Source: Parashewanella tropica (GTDB lineage Bacteria; Pseudomonadota; Gammaproteobacteria; Enterobacterales; Shewanellaceae). From it: a stretch of DNA of 64,000 nt. The position numbers were made by a program, and so were the translations under genes. Below the pieces are notes generated by a model. That model made no database searches. It had not been told where the DNA came from and saw nothing but the letters and a program-made list of their open reading frames with translations. Shown piece after piece: positions 40,071 through 48,761 of the stretch; position 1 is the stretch's first letter; every line of letters starts with the position of its first letter. Where the stretch lies: positions 3,690,001 to 3,754,000 of the forward strand of contig NZ_CP037951.1 in assembly GCF_004358445.1 (NCBI RefSeq). The letters are read 5' to 3'.

Positions 40071-41552
40071 ATGAAGCTAAATACAAAAACTCTCGCGCTT
40101 TCATTAGGCAGTTTCATTCTGTCTTGTAGCCTCTTCCCCAGTGTTGCGGCAACCAAAGCGCCTAGTACATTTGAAAAACAACCCAATATCATCTTTATTC
40201 TGGCGGATGATCAAGGTTGGAAAGATGTTGGCTTTAATGGCGCAGAATTCTATGAAACGCCTAATATTGACCGACTTGCTAGTGAAGGCATGACCTTTAC
40301 CGATGCCTATAGCGCTGGCCCAAACTGCGCACCAACTCGTGCATCATTTATTTCGGGTAGCTACACCCCAAGACATAAGATCTATACGCCAGGTGCGGCA
40401 TCGAAAGGCGATCCACGCTTAATGAAACTCAAAGTGGTATTGGATGACAAGCGCCTTAAATCTTTTGGCTTTAAATCAGGCCCTCGCCCATTTGAAGTAT
40501 TAAATGATTTAACCCCAAGTACCACCAGTGTCGCTGAAGTGCTAAAGCAGGCGGGATACACCAGTGCTCGTTTTGGGAAATGGCACGTTGGAAAAGATAC
40601 CCAAGGCTTTGATATCAGTAGTAGTGATGGTATCGCAGGCCCAGAGGGCAAATATTATAACGATGCCGATGCATCCGTTCGTATCACCGATGCCAGTGTC
40701 AATTTCATTAAACAGAATAAAGATAAGCCTTTCTTCTTGTTTATGTCGTATTGGGATGTTCATATTCCGTTAGTGGCCGATCCTAAAGTCGTCAAAAAGT
40801 ACAAAAACAAGCTTAAAGATCACCCTCTTCACAGCAGTGGTCGCAAATACAACCCAACGTATGCGGCGATGGTTGAAGCAGTTGATACAGGTGTAGGTCG
40901 AGTGTTGAAAACATTGGATCACTATCAACTTGATGAAAACACCCTTGTGATATATACCTCTGACAATGGCGGTCTGAATAATATCTCCATCAATGCGCCA
41001 TTACGTGGTGGTAAAGGCTCACTGTATGAAGGCGGTATTCGTGTCCCATTTGCCGCTCGCTGGACAGGAACCATCAAACCCAACAGCAAATCATCAACCC
41101 CAATCAATACCGTTGATATGCTGCCAACGTTTGCTGATATTGCCAAAACATCATTATCAAAAGTTAAGCAGCCATTAGATGGCATCAGCATTCTGCCTGC
41201 TCTGAAAGGGCAAGACGTAGAATCACGTTCATTATTTTGGCATTACCCACTTTACCTTTCAGGAAAAGGCTTACAAAACTATACGCCTGAGCCTTTAAGC
41301 AAAAATGCCAATACGGGGTGGAGAGGCAAGCCAGCCAGTGCCATTCGCTCAGGCGATTGGAAGCTCATTGAATATTTCGATGATGGACACCTTGAACTGT
41401 ATAACGTTAAACAAGACCTCAGCGAAAGCCAAAATCTCGCCAGCCAATATCCGAAGGTTGCCAAAAAACTACAGGATGAACTTATCCAATGGCGTAAAGA
41501 CACTCAAGCCGTAGTGCCAGAAAAAGGCCGCCCTGATTACAGAAAAAGATAA
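40071..41552 (+). CDS. Sulfatase (formylglycine type), exported
   Basis: A 493-aa S1-family sulfatase that starts two bases after the preceding stop. The signal peptide is about residues 1-27. Calcium ligands ADDQG (D46, D47) are followed by the formylglycine motif C86-A-P-T-R90 in PNCAPTRASF, GKWHVGK (about 170), DVHIPL and SDNGG (about 297). The Thr in CAPTR is a common variant of CxPSR. Substrate class is not readable: both sulfated sugars and aryl/amino-acid sulfates are possible. Maturation needs a formylglycine-generating enzyme that is not in this window. Confidence 0.93.
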   Translation: MKLNTKTLALSLGSFILSCSLFPSVAATKAPSTFEKQPNIIFILADDQGWKDVGFNGAEFYETPNIDRLASEGMTFTDAYSAGPNCAPTRASFISGSYTPRHKIYTPGAASKGDPRLMKLKVVLDDKRLKSFGFKSGPRPFEVLNDLTPSTTSVAEVLKQAGYTSARFGKWHVGKDTQGFDISSSDGIAGPEGKYYNDADASVRITDASVNFIKQNKDKPFFLFMSYWDVHIPLVADPKVVKKYKNKLKDHPLHSSGRKYNPTYAAMVEAVDTGVGRVLKTLDHYQLDENTLVIYTSDNGGLNNISINAPLRGGKGSLYEGGIRVPFAARWTGTIKPNSKSSTPINTVDMLPTFADIAKTSLSKVKQPLDGISILPALKGQDVESRSLFWHYPLYLSGKGLQNYTPEPLSKNANTGWRGKPASAIRSGDWKLIEYFDDGHLELYNVKQDLSESQNLASQYPKVAKKLQDELIQWRKDTQAVVPEKGRPDYRKR

Positions 41553-41566
41553 TGAAGGTACTTAAA

Positions 41567-42715
41567 ATGAAAACCAAATTAAGCTCAATTGCTATCGGTT
41601 GCTGTTCATTATTAATGAGTCACATTGGCTTAGCTGCCGAACAAAGTCAGGCTAAAAATGATAGCTTGATCCACATGGTCATGTTTACCCCCAAAGGACA
41701 AACAGCGCCACAAAAAACCGAGCAGCGTCTAAACGAAGTTGCCGATATTAGCGAAAAGTTTTTTAACCACTGGATGCACTATTGGGGCTATCCCGTTGCA
41801 CAGCCTTTTAAACTAAATCGTAATGCAAACGGTGACGTTAAGATCAATTATGTAGAAGGCCGTTATACGCATGCCAGTAAAAAATACGAAAACTATGGCT
41901 TTTATAAAAAGTCGGTAATTGCTCAGACTTCAAAGCAATACGATTTGCCAAAAGATCATCAATTTTGGTGGGCATTTTATTACCCTAAAAAAATAAAAAA
42001 AGGCGCTTATGTTGGCGGTGGTGATTTTCAGGGAGGGTTCTCTCGTGCAGGGTTTAAAGATGTTAACGGCAATATTGATGTCAATGGCTCATTAGCCGCT
42101 AAAGGCACCGCCGATGCTTTCTTACTGAAAGCGGTAGTCCATGAAATGGGACACGCATTAGGCTTACCTCACAATGGCCCACATATCAAAGATGGCTTAG
42201 GTAACTCTTTAATGGGACCCGTAAATAAGCGCTATAAGCAATTAAATAATGGTGATGAACGTGTCTATTTATCCAAAGCATCTTCGGCCATGTTATGGAA
42301 AAATCCTGTATTTACAGGCACAGACAAAGACATAGATAAAAAAATCAATTTTTCACTTAATGACTATCAAGCGCATTTTGACAAAAGCAAAAACCAAATC
42401 ATTGTCAAAGGCCAGTTAAAAACCGACTACCCTGCACACAGTGTTGTGATTGCTGATACGCCAAACTCGATAAAAAGTGCTTACTGGCAAAAAATGTACG
42501 TTTGTGACATTAAGGAAGGCGGAAAATTTACATGCGTCATCAACGAACCAGAGCAATCTAGCGGTAAATTACAAATGGTGTTCTGCTTTGATAATGGTGC
42601 CGTAATGGGGATCCCAAAATCTAAGCGCTCTAGAAGTAAAGAAAAACTCGTTTGGAATAAAGCTTTACGTAAGAAATATACCTTTAAGAAAGGTGAGTAT
42701 CAGTTTGAACAATAA
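41567..42715 (+). CDS. Exported metzincin-like zinc metalloprotease
   Basis: About 382 aa with a signal peptide (MKTKLSSIAIGCCSLLMSHI, cleaved near GLAA). The zinc motif HEMGHALGLPH (H192, E193, H196, H202) is the extended HExxHxxGxxH of metzincins. A Met-turn candidate NSLMGP follows about 20 residues later. The C-terminal roughly 150 aa are beta-rich with two cysteine pairs possible. The ATG at 41567 has AAGG upstream; an ATG overlapping the sulfatase stop is 15 nt earlier. It is the last gene before a strong terminator, so it is in one operon with the sulfatase and amidohydrolases. The family within metzincins is not assigned. Confidence 0.83.
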   Translation: MKTKLSSIAIGCCSLLMSHIGLAAEQSQAKNDSLIHMVMFTPKGQTAPQKTEQRLNEVADISEKFFNHWMHYWGYPVAQPFKLNRNANGDVKINYVEGRYTHASKKYENYGFYKKSVIAQTSKQYDLPKDHQFWWAFYYPKKIKKGAYVGGGDFQGGFSRAGFKDVNGNIDVNGSLAAKGTADAFLLKAVVHEMGHALGLPHNGPHIKDGLGNSLMGPVNKRYKQLNNGDERVYLSKASSAMLWKNPVFTGTDKDIDKKINFSLNDYQAHFDKSKNQIIVKGQLKTDYPAHSVVIADTPNSIKSAYWQKMYVCDIKEGGKFTCVINEPEQSSGKLQMVFCFDNGAVMGIPKSKRSRSKEKLVWNKALRKKYTFKKGEYQFEQ

Positions 42716-42743
42716 CTCGTTTTAAGCAACGTTTACCCTGTTT

Positions 42744-42792
42744 GAGGCTCTTATTTCTATATTCTCCCACAGAAATATGAGCCTCTTTTTTT
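42744..42792 (+). terminator. Terminator of the amidohydrolase-sulfatase-protease operon
   Basis: A long stem with arms GAGGCTCTTATTTCT (42744-42758) and AGAAATATGAGCCTC (42771-42785) and one mismatch, a 12-nt loop, then seven T. It lies 28 bp after the protease stop and 25 bp before the end of the convergent gntR-type gene. Confidence 0.93.
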
Positions 42793-42816
42793 CTAACTGA
42801 TAAAAAAGATTAAAAG

Positions 42817-43512
42817 CTACAGATTAGAATTAATCAGCTCTATTGCTTCGTCCAAAATCTCTTTCACACATTGTCGTGCTGTATCAGGCTCACCCGATTT
42901 AATCGCATTCAAAATCTGTGTATGCGCTTCAATATCGCCAGTCGCACCTTTCGTTGCATTGGTATAACGAATACTGACTTTAAGCGCAGTACTAATAAAA
43001 TCCGTTAATTGAATAATAAACGGATTACCACTGGCTTTTAACAAACCAGTATGGAAGGCGATATCGGAATCTAAAGGATCATCTAAGCCTGTTTCTGCGG
43101 CTTTCATGCGTTCGAGTGCATAGGCGATTTCAGCAATTTCTTCATCAGTCGCATTGACTGCTGCTAGTGCTGCTGCACTCGGTTCAATGGCAGCGCGAAC
43201 TTCGGTAAATGATTTCAATACTTTCAGTGATGGGTTACTGCTCAAGATCCACCCCAAAACATCGGTATCAAACATATTCCAGCTTTCTTCTGGTAATACC
43301 GTGATCCCTTTTTTCGGTCTTGATGTGATCAAACCTTTTGCCGAGAGCATTTTAACTGCTTCTCGTGTTGCGCTGCGACTAACATCATATTCCACAGACA
43401 ATTCTGCCTCTGTGGGCAAACTTTCATTAACCTTATAAGTCCCTGTTACAATTGCTTTACCTAAATCATGCGTCAATTGATAGGTTAAGTTATGCTTTAT
43501 ATTTGTAGCCAT
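42817..43512 (-). CDS. GntR/FadR-family transcriptional regulator (FCD domain)
   Basis: A 231-aa repressor or activator. The N-terminal winged helix (about 8-75) has 'LPTEAELSVEYDVSRSATREAVKMLSAKGL' (seen in parts). The C-terminal all-helical FCD domain (about 95-225) has the metal-binding pattern DIAFHTGLL...EAHTQILNAI. The linker 'SWNMFDTDVLGWILSSNP' resembles DgoR-type regulators of sugar-acid metabolism, so a hexonate or similar organic acid effector is inferred. A FadR-type operator lies 145 bp upstream in the region shared with the divergent SDR gene. Confidence 0.9.
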   Translation of the reverse strand: MATNIKHNLTYQLTHDLGKAIVTGTYKVNESLPTEAELSVEYDVSRSATREAVKMLSAKGLITSRPKKGITVLPEESWNMFDTDVLGWILSSNPSLKVLKSFTEVRAAIEPSAAALAAVNATDEEIAEIAYALERMKAAETGLDDPLDSDIAFHTGLLKASGNPFIIQLTDFISTALKVSIRYTNATKGATGDIEAHTQILNAIKSGEPDTARQCVKEILDEAIELINSNL

Positions 43513-43949
43513 ATCCAGCTCTTATTTGATGCTTTGTTATTTATTATTCAATTACCTGTCAATGATTGCACAGGACTTAAATGAAATCTGATTTGCCGTA
43601 ACTCAATCGAGAAAATATCTTACGTTAATTTTTGAGTCAACTGTAGTGTTAATCTCTGGTACAACCACAAAGCTACAGTTAAATCCCCTACTTTAGTACC
43701 AATATCTCTTTGATACTCAAAATAAAGGTCGGCTATTGTACACTAACACTAAGACTTAACTTAACAAAAAATCAACAGAATTTGAGTTTGCTCACTATAC
43801 CTCAATCTACAAGATTGTCTATGTGAACACCATGCCGTTTATTTTATGAGTGTTTTTTCAGCAAAACTGCGGTTATTTTTTGTTATCCACTTGCAAAGTC
43901 ATTAAGCCATAGAGTAAAAAATGTAATCTTAATAAGTTAAATTTAGCGA
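43513..43949. promoter_or_regulatory. gntR/SDR divergent control region
   Basis: 437 bp without a gene between the regulator and the SDR gene. It contains the FadR-type operator at 43657-43667 inside a wider 8-bp inverted repeat (AACTGTAG at 43639-43646, CTACAGTT at 43673-43680). The rest is AT-rich. Promoters are not individually resolved. Confidence 0.5.
43657..43667. promoter_or_regulatory. FadR-subfamily operator candidate (TGGT-N3-ACCA)
   Basis: TGGTACAACCA matches exactly the palindrome bound by many GntR/FadR-subfamily proteins. It lies next to the gene for such a regulator, which is the natural candidate for its binding and for autoregulation. Confidence 0.65.
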
Positions 43950-44726
43950 ATGGGTAAGTTAGTGGTAGCAACAACTCAATATCATTGTTTAACCAACAAG
44001 ACCGTTTTTATTACGGGCGGTGCATCAGGAATAGGTGCAGCTGTGATCCGTGCTTTTTTACAGCAAGGCGCGAAGGTCGCTTTTGTCGATATAAACCTTG
44101 AAGCCGCTGTTGATTTAGTAGAAGCCTTCTCTGAAAAAAAGCAGGATATTTGGTTTCGTCAATTAGACATTAGCCATACCCATGAATTACGACAAGCCAT
44201 TACTGATGCCCAACAACATTTTGGTGGTTTTGATGTATTGATCAATTGTGCCGCTGATGATACTCGATTCGATACTTCTGATATCACACTCGCACAATGG
44301 AACGATAGTTTAAATATAAACTTAACTCCTGCTTTTACTGCGGCTCAATCCGCATACAAAATAATGCAGTCTCAGCAAAGCGGCAGCATCATTAATTTTG
44401 GTTCCATCAATGCCTTAATTGGCATGGAAAATATGGCACCTTATATTACCGCTAAAGCAGGATTAATGGGGATGACCAAAGCACTCGCTAAAGATTTTGG
44501 CAAAGATAATATTCGAGTTAATGCCATTCTTCCGGGCTGGGTGGCGACTCAAAAACAACTCGATTCTTGGCTGACGGATGAGCAAGAACAAAAATGGATG
44601 GAGCATTTAGCCATAAAAAAACGCATTCAACCCGAAGATGTTGCGAACTTAGCGCTTTTTTTAGCGTCAAACCAAAGTACGTTAATTACTGGGCAGTGTA
44701 TTTCAGTTGATGCGGGGAGGACTTAA
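43950..44726 (+). CDS. Short-chain dehydrogenase, sugar 1-dehydrogenase-like
   Basis: A 258-aa classical SDR. NAD(P)-binding TGGASGIG (about 22-29), NCA at 99-101, and catalytic S152, Y165 and K169 (YITAK) are present. The segment 'LPGWVATQKQLDSWLT' and the ending 'TGQCISVDAG' resemble bacterial galactose/xylose/arabinose 1-dehydrogenases, which make sugar lactones. Together with the DgoR-like regulator transcribed away from it, this suggests oxidative sugar metabolism; no further enzymes of such a path are nearby. Cytoplasmic. No clear ribosome-binding site precedes the ATG. Confidence 0.85.
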   Translation: MGKLVVATTQYHCLTNKTVFITGGASGIGAAVIRAFLQQGAKVAFVDINLEAAVDLVEAFSEKKQDIWFRQLDISHTHELRQAITDAQQHFGGFDVLINCAADDTRFDTSDITLAQWNDSLNINLTPAFTAAQSAYKIMQSQQSGSIINFGSINALIGMENMAPYITAKAGLMGMTKALAKDFGKDNIRVNAILPGWVATQKQLDSWLTDEQEQKWMEHLAIKKRIQPEDVANLALFLASNQSTLITGQCISVDAGRT

Positions 44727-44770
44727 ACTCCCTTCCACAAGCCACTTGCTCAACCACAAAAAGGATTTGT

Positions 44771-45421
44771 ATGAAAAGCTGGCTACTTAAAAGCTTCAAA
44801 GATAATAGAGGCTTGTTCATTTTTCTTGTTCTAATGAGTGTATTTCGTAGTGCGGTGGCCGATTGGTATACCGTACCAACAGGCTCAATGAAACCCACCA
44901 TATTGGAAGGTGACAGAATTTTAGCCAATAAAATGGCTTATGATATCCGTATACCCTTCACTCACACTTCGCTTTATAAAATGTCTGATCCACAGCGTGG
45001 TGACATTATTATCTTTGAATCAAAAGTGGCTGATGAAAGGCTGATAAAACGGGTAATTGGCATACCTGGTGATGTGATTGAATTAAAAGAAAATCAATTG
45101 ATTATCAATGGTCAACCATTGCCTTATCAAACCATTTTGAGTAACGGCTCAGTAAATGACAGACAAGAAAATTTATTGGGGATAAAGCATAAAATTAGAA
45201 CCGATAAAGCAAATTCACAATATTCTAGTTTTCACAGTGTTACTGTTCCACATGGGCACTATCTCGTCCTTGGAGACAATCGAGATCACAGTGCCGATTC
45301 ACGAATGATTGGCTTTGTGCCAAGAAATGAAATTATCGGCAGGAGCAAGCAAGTGGTGATGTCGCTGAATTACGATAACTATTATCTGCCACGATCTAAT
45401 CGGTTTCTTCAAGATCTATAA
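44771..45421 (+). CDS. Signal peptidase I, short second copy (LepB-like)
   Basis: A 216-aa S26 peptidase. One N-terminal membrane helix (about 13-30), the catalytic Ser in PTGSMKPT (S39), the general-base Lys in LIKRVIGIPGD (K93) and box E GDNRDHSADSR are intact. It lacks the second transmembrane segment and long insert of housekeeping LepB (E. coli 324 aa), which is normally linked to lepA and rnc. AAAAAGGA precedes the ATG. It follows the SDR by 44 bp. It may specialise in the exported enzymes of this locus; that is inference. Confidence 0.9.
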   Translation: MKSWLLKSFKDNRGLFIFLVLMSVFRSAVADWYTVPTGSMKPTILEGDRILANKMAYDIRIPFTHTSLYKMSDPQRGDIIIFESKVADERLIKRVIGIPGDVIELKENQLIINGQPLPYQTILSNGSVNDRQENLLGIKHKIRTDKANSQYSSFHSVTVPHGHYLVLGDNRDHSADSRMIGFVPRNEIIGRSKQVVMSLNYDNYYLPRSNRFLQDL

Positions 45422-45460
45422 ATAAAAATGATGCAAAAAGTGATGGCTGCCTAATGAATG

Positions 45461-45551
45461 AGTAATAGTGTGGTAAGACAACCGTCCGTGACAGGATGTC
45501 ACGGTCGTCAGCACAAGAATGTGCGTTTCTGTTGTCGTTCACACTCTTACT
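45461..45551. repeat. Cloverleaf-forming inverted-repeat segment
   Basis: Outer stem AGTAATAGTGTG (45461-45472) pairs with CACACTCTTACT (45540-45551), 11 of 12 bp. An inner stem GACAAC (45477-45482) / GTTGTC (45531-45536) encloses two hairpins: CCGTGACA (45486-45493) / TGTCACGG (45497-45504) with a GGA loop, and GCACA (45511-45515) / TGTGC (45520-45524). It fills the gap between two convergent genes and ends in TTTTT on the plus strand, so it may also terminate the signal-peptidase transcript. Confidence 0.65.
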
Positions 45552-45581
45552 TTTTCGCTACTCAATGCACATTCAGAAGAT

Positions 45582-47135
45582 TTAATACCCGTTCTGCTTA
45601 ATATCTTGGATCTTCTGCTGCAATTGCTTCACCAATTCTGGGTGCTCAGCAGCGATATCATTCTTCTCACTTGGATCTTTTGATAGATCAAATAACTGTG
45701 GTTCATTACTGAAACCTACATCCATCTTTTTATCGGCAATCCAATCTGGGATCTTGCTGGCTTTATCAATCAACTTCCAGTTTTTGTAACGCAGTGATGT
45801 AGTACCTACTGACTCTTCAATCAGATACTCACGCGCGGTGTGGGACTTACCCATAAACACGTCTAAGAAATCATGGCTATCTTGAGCCTCACCTTCTGCA
45901 AGTGGTGCATTGATCAGCTTTGCAAAAGAAGCATATAGATCCATTTGTGAGATCAAAGCGTCTGATTCAGTTGGTTGGATTTTGCCTTTCCAATAAACAA
46001 TCGTTGGGACACGAGTTGCGCCTTCATAAGCACCGTACTTACCACCGCGATAAACACCACCCGGTTTGTGATCGCCAACCAGCTCTTTAGCTTGGTCAAA
46101 ATAGCCATCATGTAATACAGGGCCATTATCACTGGTGAAGACAATCATAGTGTTATCGTCAATACCTAAGCGCTCCAGCTCTTTTACGATTTCACCAGAA
46201 ATCCAATCCATTTGAACAATAGCGTCTCCTCTTGGCCCCATTGAACTTTTACCTTTAAAGCGCTCATGTGGCATTCTTGGTACATGGATATCATGGTAAG
46301 AATGGAATAAGAAAAACGGCTGATTTTTGTTAGCACGAATAAACTTAACCGCTTTTTCGGTAAAGATATCAGCAAACTCTTCGTCTTTCCAAAGGGCTTT
46401 TTCACCGCCAGTCATACTGCCCATGCGGCTAATACCATTAACGATGGTTTCGCTGTGCTCAAGATCCGCTGGGTATTTAAGTAATTCAGGGTGGGTCAAT
46501 CCTGTTGGTTTATTACCGACTTTTTCATGGTAACTTACGGTAATAGGGTCATTTTTATCTAAATTAACCACATTATGATTTTCAAGATAAACGGTAGGCA
46601 CTCGGTCACCGGTTGCAGGCAGTAAGAAACTGTAATCAAAACCGATTTCAAGTGGCCCAGGTTTAACGTCAGTGTTCCAATCGACGCTGCCGTTACCGAG
46701 TCCTAAGTGCCATTTACCCACAACAGCGGTCGCATAGCCCTGTTGTTTTAATAAAGACGGTAAGGTTTTCTTACCCGGACGAATAAGCAGTGGTGCATCA
46801 CCGGGTAAAATAGCGGCATCATTTCTAAAGCCATGCTCACCGGTAAGTAATGAGTAACGCGATGGCGTACAAGTCGCTGATGAAGAGTGTGCATCGGTGA
46901 ACATCACACCGCCTGCCGCTAACTTATCAATGTTTGGGGTTTCTACGCCTTTAGCGCCATATGCACCAACATCGCCATAACCAAGATCATCGACATAAAG
47001 CACGATCAAGTTTGGCTTTTGTTGTTTTTCAGTCGCCGCTTTTTCAACTGACGACTCAGGGGTACTTTGTTTGCTACAACCGGCTGATAACAGTACTAAC
47101 GCTGTTGCTACGGCTGTGGTTAACTTTTTTGCCAT
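45582..47135 (-). CDS. Sulfatase (formylglycine type), lipoprotein
   Basis: About 517 aa from the ATG at 47135. The signal peptide ends in a lipobox LLSAGC (lipid-modified C20), so it is membrane-anchored. Calcium ligands VDDLG (D49, D50), formylglycine motif C89-T-P-S-R, GKWHLGLG, 'HSYHDIHVP' and TSDNGP are intact. It reads in the same direction as the upstream sulfatase operon but is separated from it by the 161-bp repeat, so it may have its own transcript. The gene ends next to the cloverleaf element. Substrate unknown. Confidence 0.93.
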   Translation of the reverse strand: MAKKLTTAVATALVLLSAGCSKQSTPESSVEKAATEKQQKPNLIVLYVDDLGYGDVGAYGAKGVETPNIDKLAAGGVMFTDAHSSSATCTPSRYSLLTGEHGFRNDAAILPGDAPLLIRPGKKTLPSLLKQQGYATAVVGKWHLGLGNGSVDWNTDVKPGPLEIGFDYSFLLPATGDRVPTVYLENHNVVNLDKNDPITVSYHEKVGNKPTGLTHPELLKYPADLEHSETIVNGISRMGSMTGGEKALWKDEEFADIFTEKAVKFIRANKNQPFFLFHSYHDIHVPRMPHERFKGKSSMGPRGDAIVQMDWISGEIVKELERLGIDDNTMIVFTSDNGPVLHDGYFDQAKELVGDHKPGGVYRGGKYGAYEGATRVPTIVYWKGKIQPTESDALISQMDLYASFAKLINAPLAEGEAQDSHDFLDVFMGKSHTAREYLIEESVGTTSLRYKNWKLIDKASKIPDWIADKKMDVGFSNEPQLFDLSKDPSEKNDIAAEHPELVKQLQQKIQDIKQNGY

Positions 47136-47158
47136 TGTTCTTGCTTCCAATTATTTAG

Positions 47159-47319
47159 ATACCATTCGTACCAATTAACTGTGTTATAAATGAAGCCGTT
47201 GCTTCGACACTACTGCGTTACAACTCCTCGCCATAGTCAAAACTATGACTCGTCTTTGTGCCTTGTATTGCCATTGCAAGGGCTCCCTAATAAACACTTT
47301 TAATTGATGTGAATGGTAT
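47159..47319. repeat. Dispersed 161-163-bp element, copy 2
   Basis: Same terminal inverted repeats and interior landmarks as the copy at 33168-33330 (ATACCATTCGTAC at the left, TGTGAATGGTAT at the right, central CCATAGTC..ACTATG and GCCTTGTATT). The interior differs in many positions, yet the central stem is conserved by compensating bases. It separates two sulfatase genes, and its last base belongs to the stop codon of the second. Confidence 0.75.
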
Positions 47320-48761
47320 TATTTTTTTAATGGTTTTAAAGAAAATTGTGGATGTGGGCTGCGCGCGCCATCCATCATTTTTGTTATTTTTTTCACTACG
47401 TTCGGGTATGTTGTGGCGACATTATTAAGTTCACCTGCGTCTTTAGATAAATCGTAAAGCTCAGCAGGCTTTTCATAGAATCGAACCAGCTTCCAATTTT
47501 GATGACGCACCGCCTGAATCGGTCCTTGGCGTTCATTAAATTCCCAATATAGGAAATCGTGCTGCGCTTGTTTGCGGTTTTTTATTAGTGTTGGAACAAG
47601 CGACACACCGTCTGTCTTAGGGCAATCCGCACCAGACAACTCACAGAAGGTTGGCATCATGTCCCACATTGCCGAGATATGGTCAGACTCTGTGTTAGGC
47701 TTGATTTTATTAGCCCATTTGGCAATGAATGGCACTCGAATGCCGCCTTCATATAAGTCGCGTTTCTTGCCTCGGAAAGGGCCGTTAGAATCAAAGAAAC
47801 CGTTGTCGTAGTGGTGGCCATTGTCTGATGCAAAAATCACTAAGGTATTGTCATCAAGCCCTTGCTGTTTTAACAGTTTCAGCAAAGAGCCAATATCTCT
47901 ATCCATTCGAGAAACCATACCTGCATAAGTCACATTACCTTCTTTATCATTGCGATAATGCCCTTCGGTATTCATCTTACGCTTTGGCCAGCCTAAGTCT
48001 TTATATTGGGCTTTAGAATCATCAGGTACCGTCATTGGCAGATGCGGAATGGTGTATGCCAGATACAAAAAGAATGGCTTGGTTTTGTCGCTTTGTTTGA
48101 TGTAATCAATGGCTTTATTGGTGAACAAGTCATGGGTATAAACCCCTTTATTGTTCATATAATCATTTTCTTTTAACCAATAAGGCGAGTTATTTTCCCA
48201 AAGTTTGTCCCAATAATAATAATGGGCATCACGGTGGTATTTGAAACCGAAGAAGTAATCAAAACCTTGCTGATTGGGCATACTTGGGTTGATTTTATCT
48301 TCAGGGAAAGTTCTGTCTTCGGTCATGCCCCATTTGCCAATTACCGCGGTTTGATAACCCGCGGTTTTTAGCATTTCACCTAAGGTGATGTCTGAATCTT
48401 GTAAATCATAGGGCTTACGGTTATCGGTCCATGTTGGGTTTCCGCGAACGGGGCTATTACCTGAATGCAAGCCAGTTAATAAACTGGCACGAGACGGACC
48501 ACACACGGTAGAACCAGCATAATGCTGCGTAAAACGGATACCTTCCGATGCCATTTGATCAAGATTTGGGGTTTTGATCTTAGTTTGACCGTAAGAGCCT
48601 AAATCCCCATACCCCATATCATCGGCCAAAATATAAATAATGTTGGGCTTTTGGGTTTCTGCGGTTTTTTCCGTCTGTTGTTCAGAAACAGTCGCACACG
48701 AAGTGCCACTGAGCAGTAGAGCCGCCATAAGGCTAATTGATGAGCATACTTTTAGATTCAT
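47319..48761 (-). CDS. Sulfatase (formylglycine type), coupled to patB-like gene
   Basis: 480 aa from the ATG at 48761, which overlaps the PatB-like stop in ATGA; a longer frame exists but MNLKVCSSIS begins a proper signal peptide (cleavage or lipidation near SGTSC). Calcium ligands ADDMG (D47, D48), the formylglycine motif C87-G-P-S-R91, GKWGM, 'YTIPHLPMTVP' and SDNGHH are present. 'GSYGQTKIKTPNLDQMA' is typical of the arylsulfatase-A-like branch. It is the last gene of the M28-NhaC-PatB-sulfatase operon. A dispersed repeat follows its stop. Confidence 0.93.
   Translation of the reverse strand: MNLKVCSSISLMAALLLSGTSCATVSEQQTEKTAETQKPNIIYILADDMGYGDLGSYGQTKIKTPNLDQMASEGIRFTQHYAGSTVCGPSRASLLTGLHSGNSPVRGNPTWTDNRKPYDLQDSDITLGEMLKTAGYQTAVIGKWGMTEDRTFPEDKINPSMPNQQGFDYFFGFKYHRDAHYYYWDKLWENNSPYWLKENDYMNNKGVYTHDLFTNKAIDYIKQSDKTKPFFLYLAYTIPHLPMTVPDDSKAQYKDLGWPKRKMNTEGHYRNDKEGNVTYAGMVSRMDRDIGSLLKLLKQQGLDDNTLVIFASDNGHHYDNGFFDSNGPFRGKKRDLYEGGIRVPFIAKWANKIKPNTESDHISAMWDMMPTFCELSGADCPKTDGVSLVPTLIKNRKQAQHDFLYWEFNERQGPIQAVRHQNWKLVRFYEKPAELYDLSKDAGELNNVATTYPNVVKKITKMMDGARSPHPQFSLKPLKK

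Noticed and set aside
43860-43920. TTATCCACT near 43882 as an origin or DnaA-controlled site
   Set aside because: Single imperfect box in an AT-rich divergent promoter region; no supporting context.
45461-45551. tRNA gene at the cloverleaf segment
   Set aside because: No TPsiC motif, anticodon stem or acceptor end; stem lengths do not fit a tRNA.
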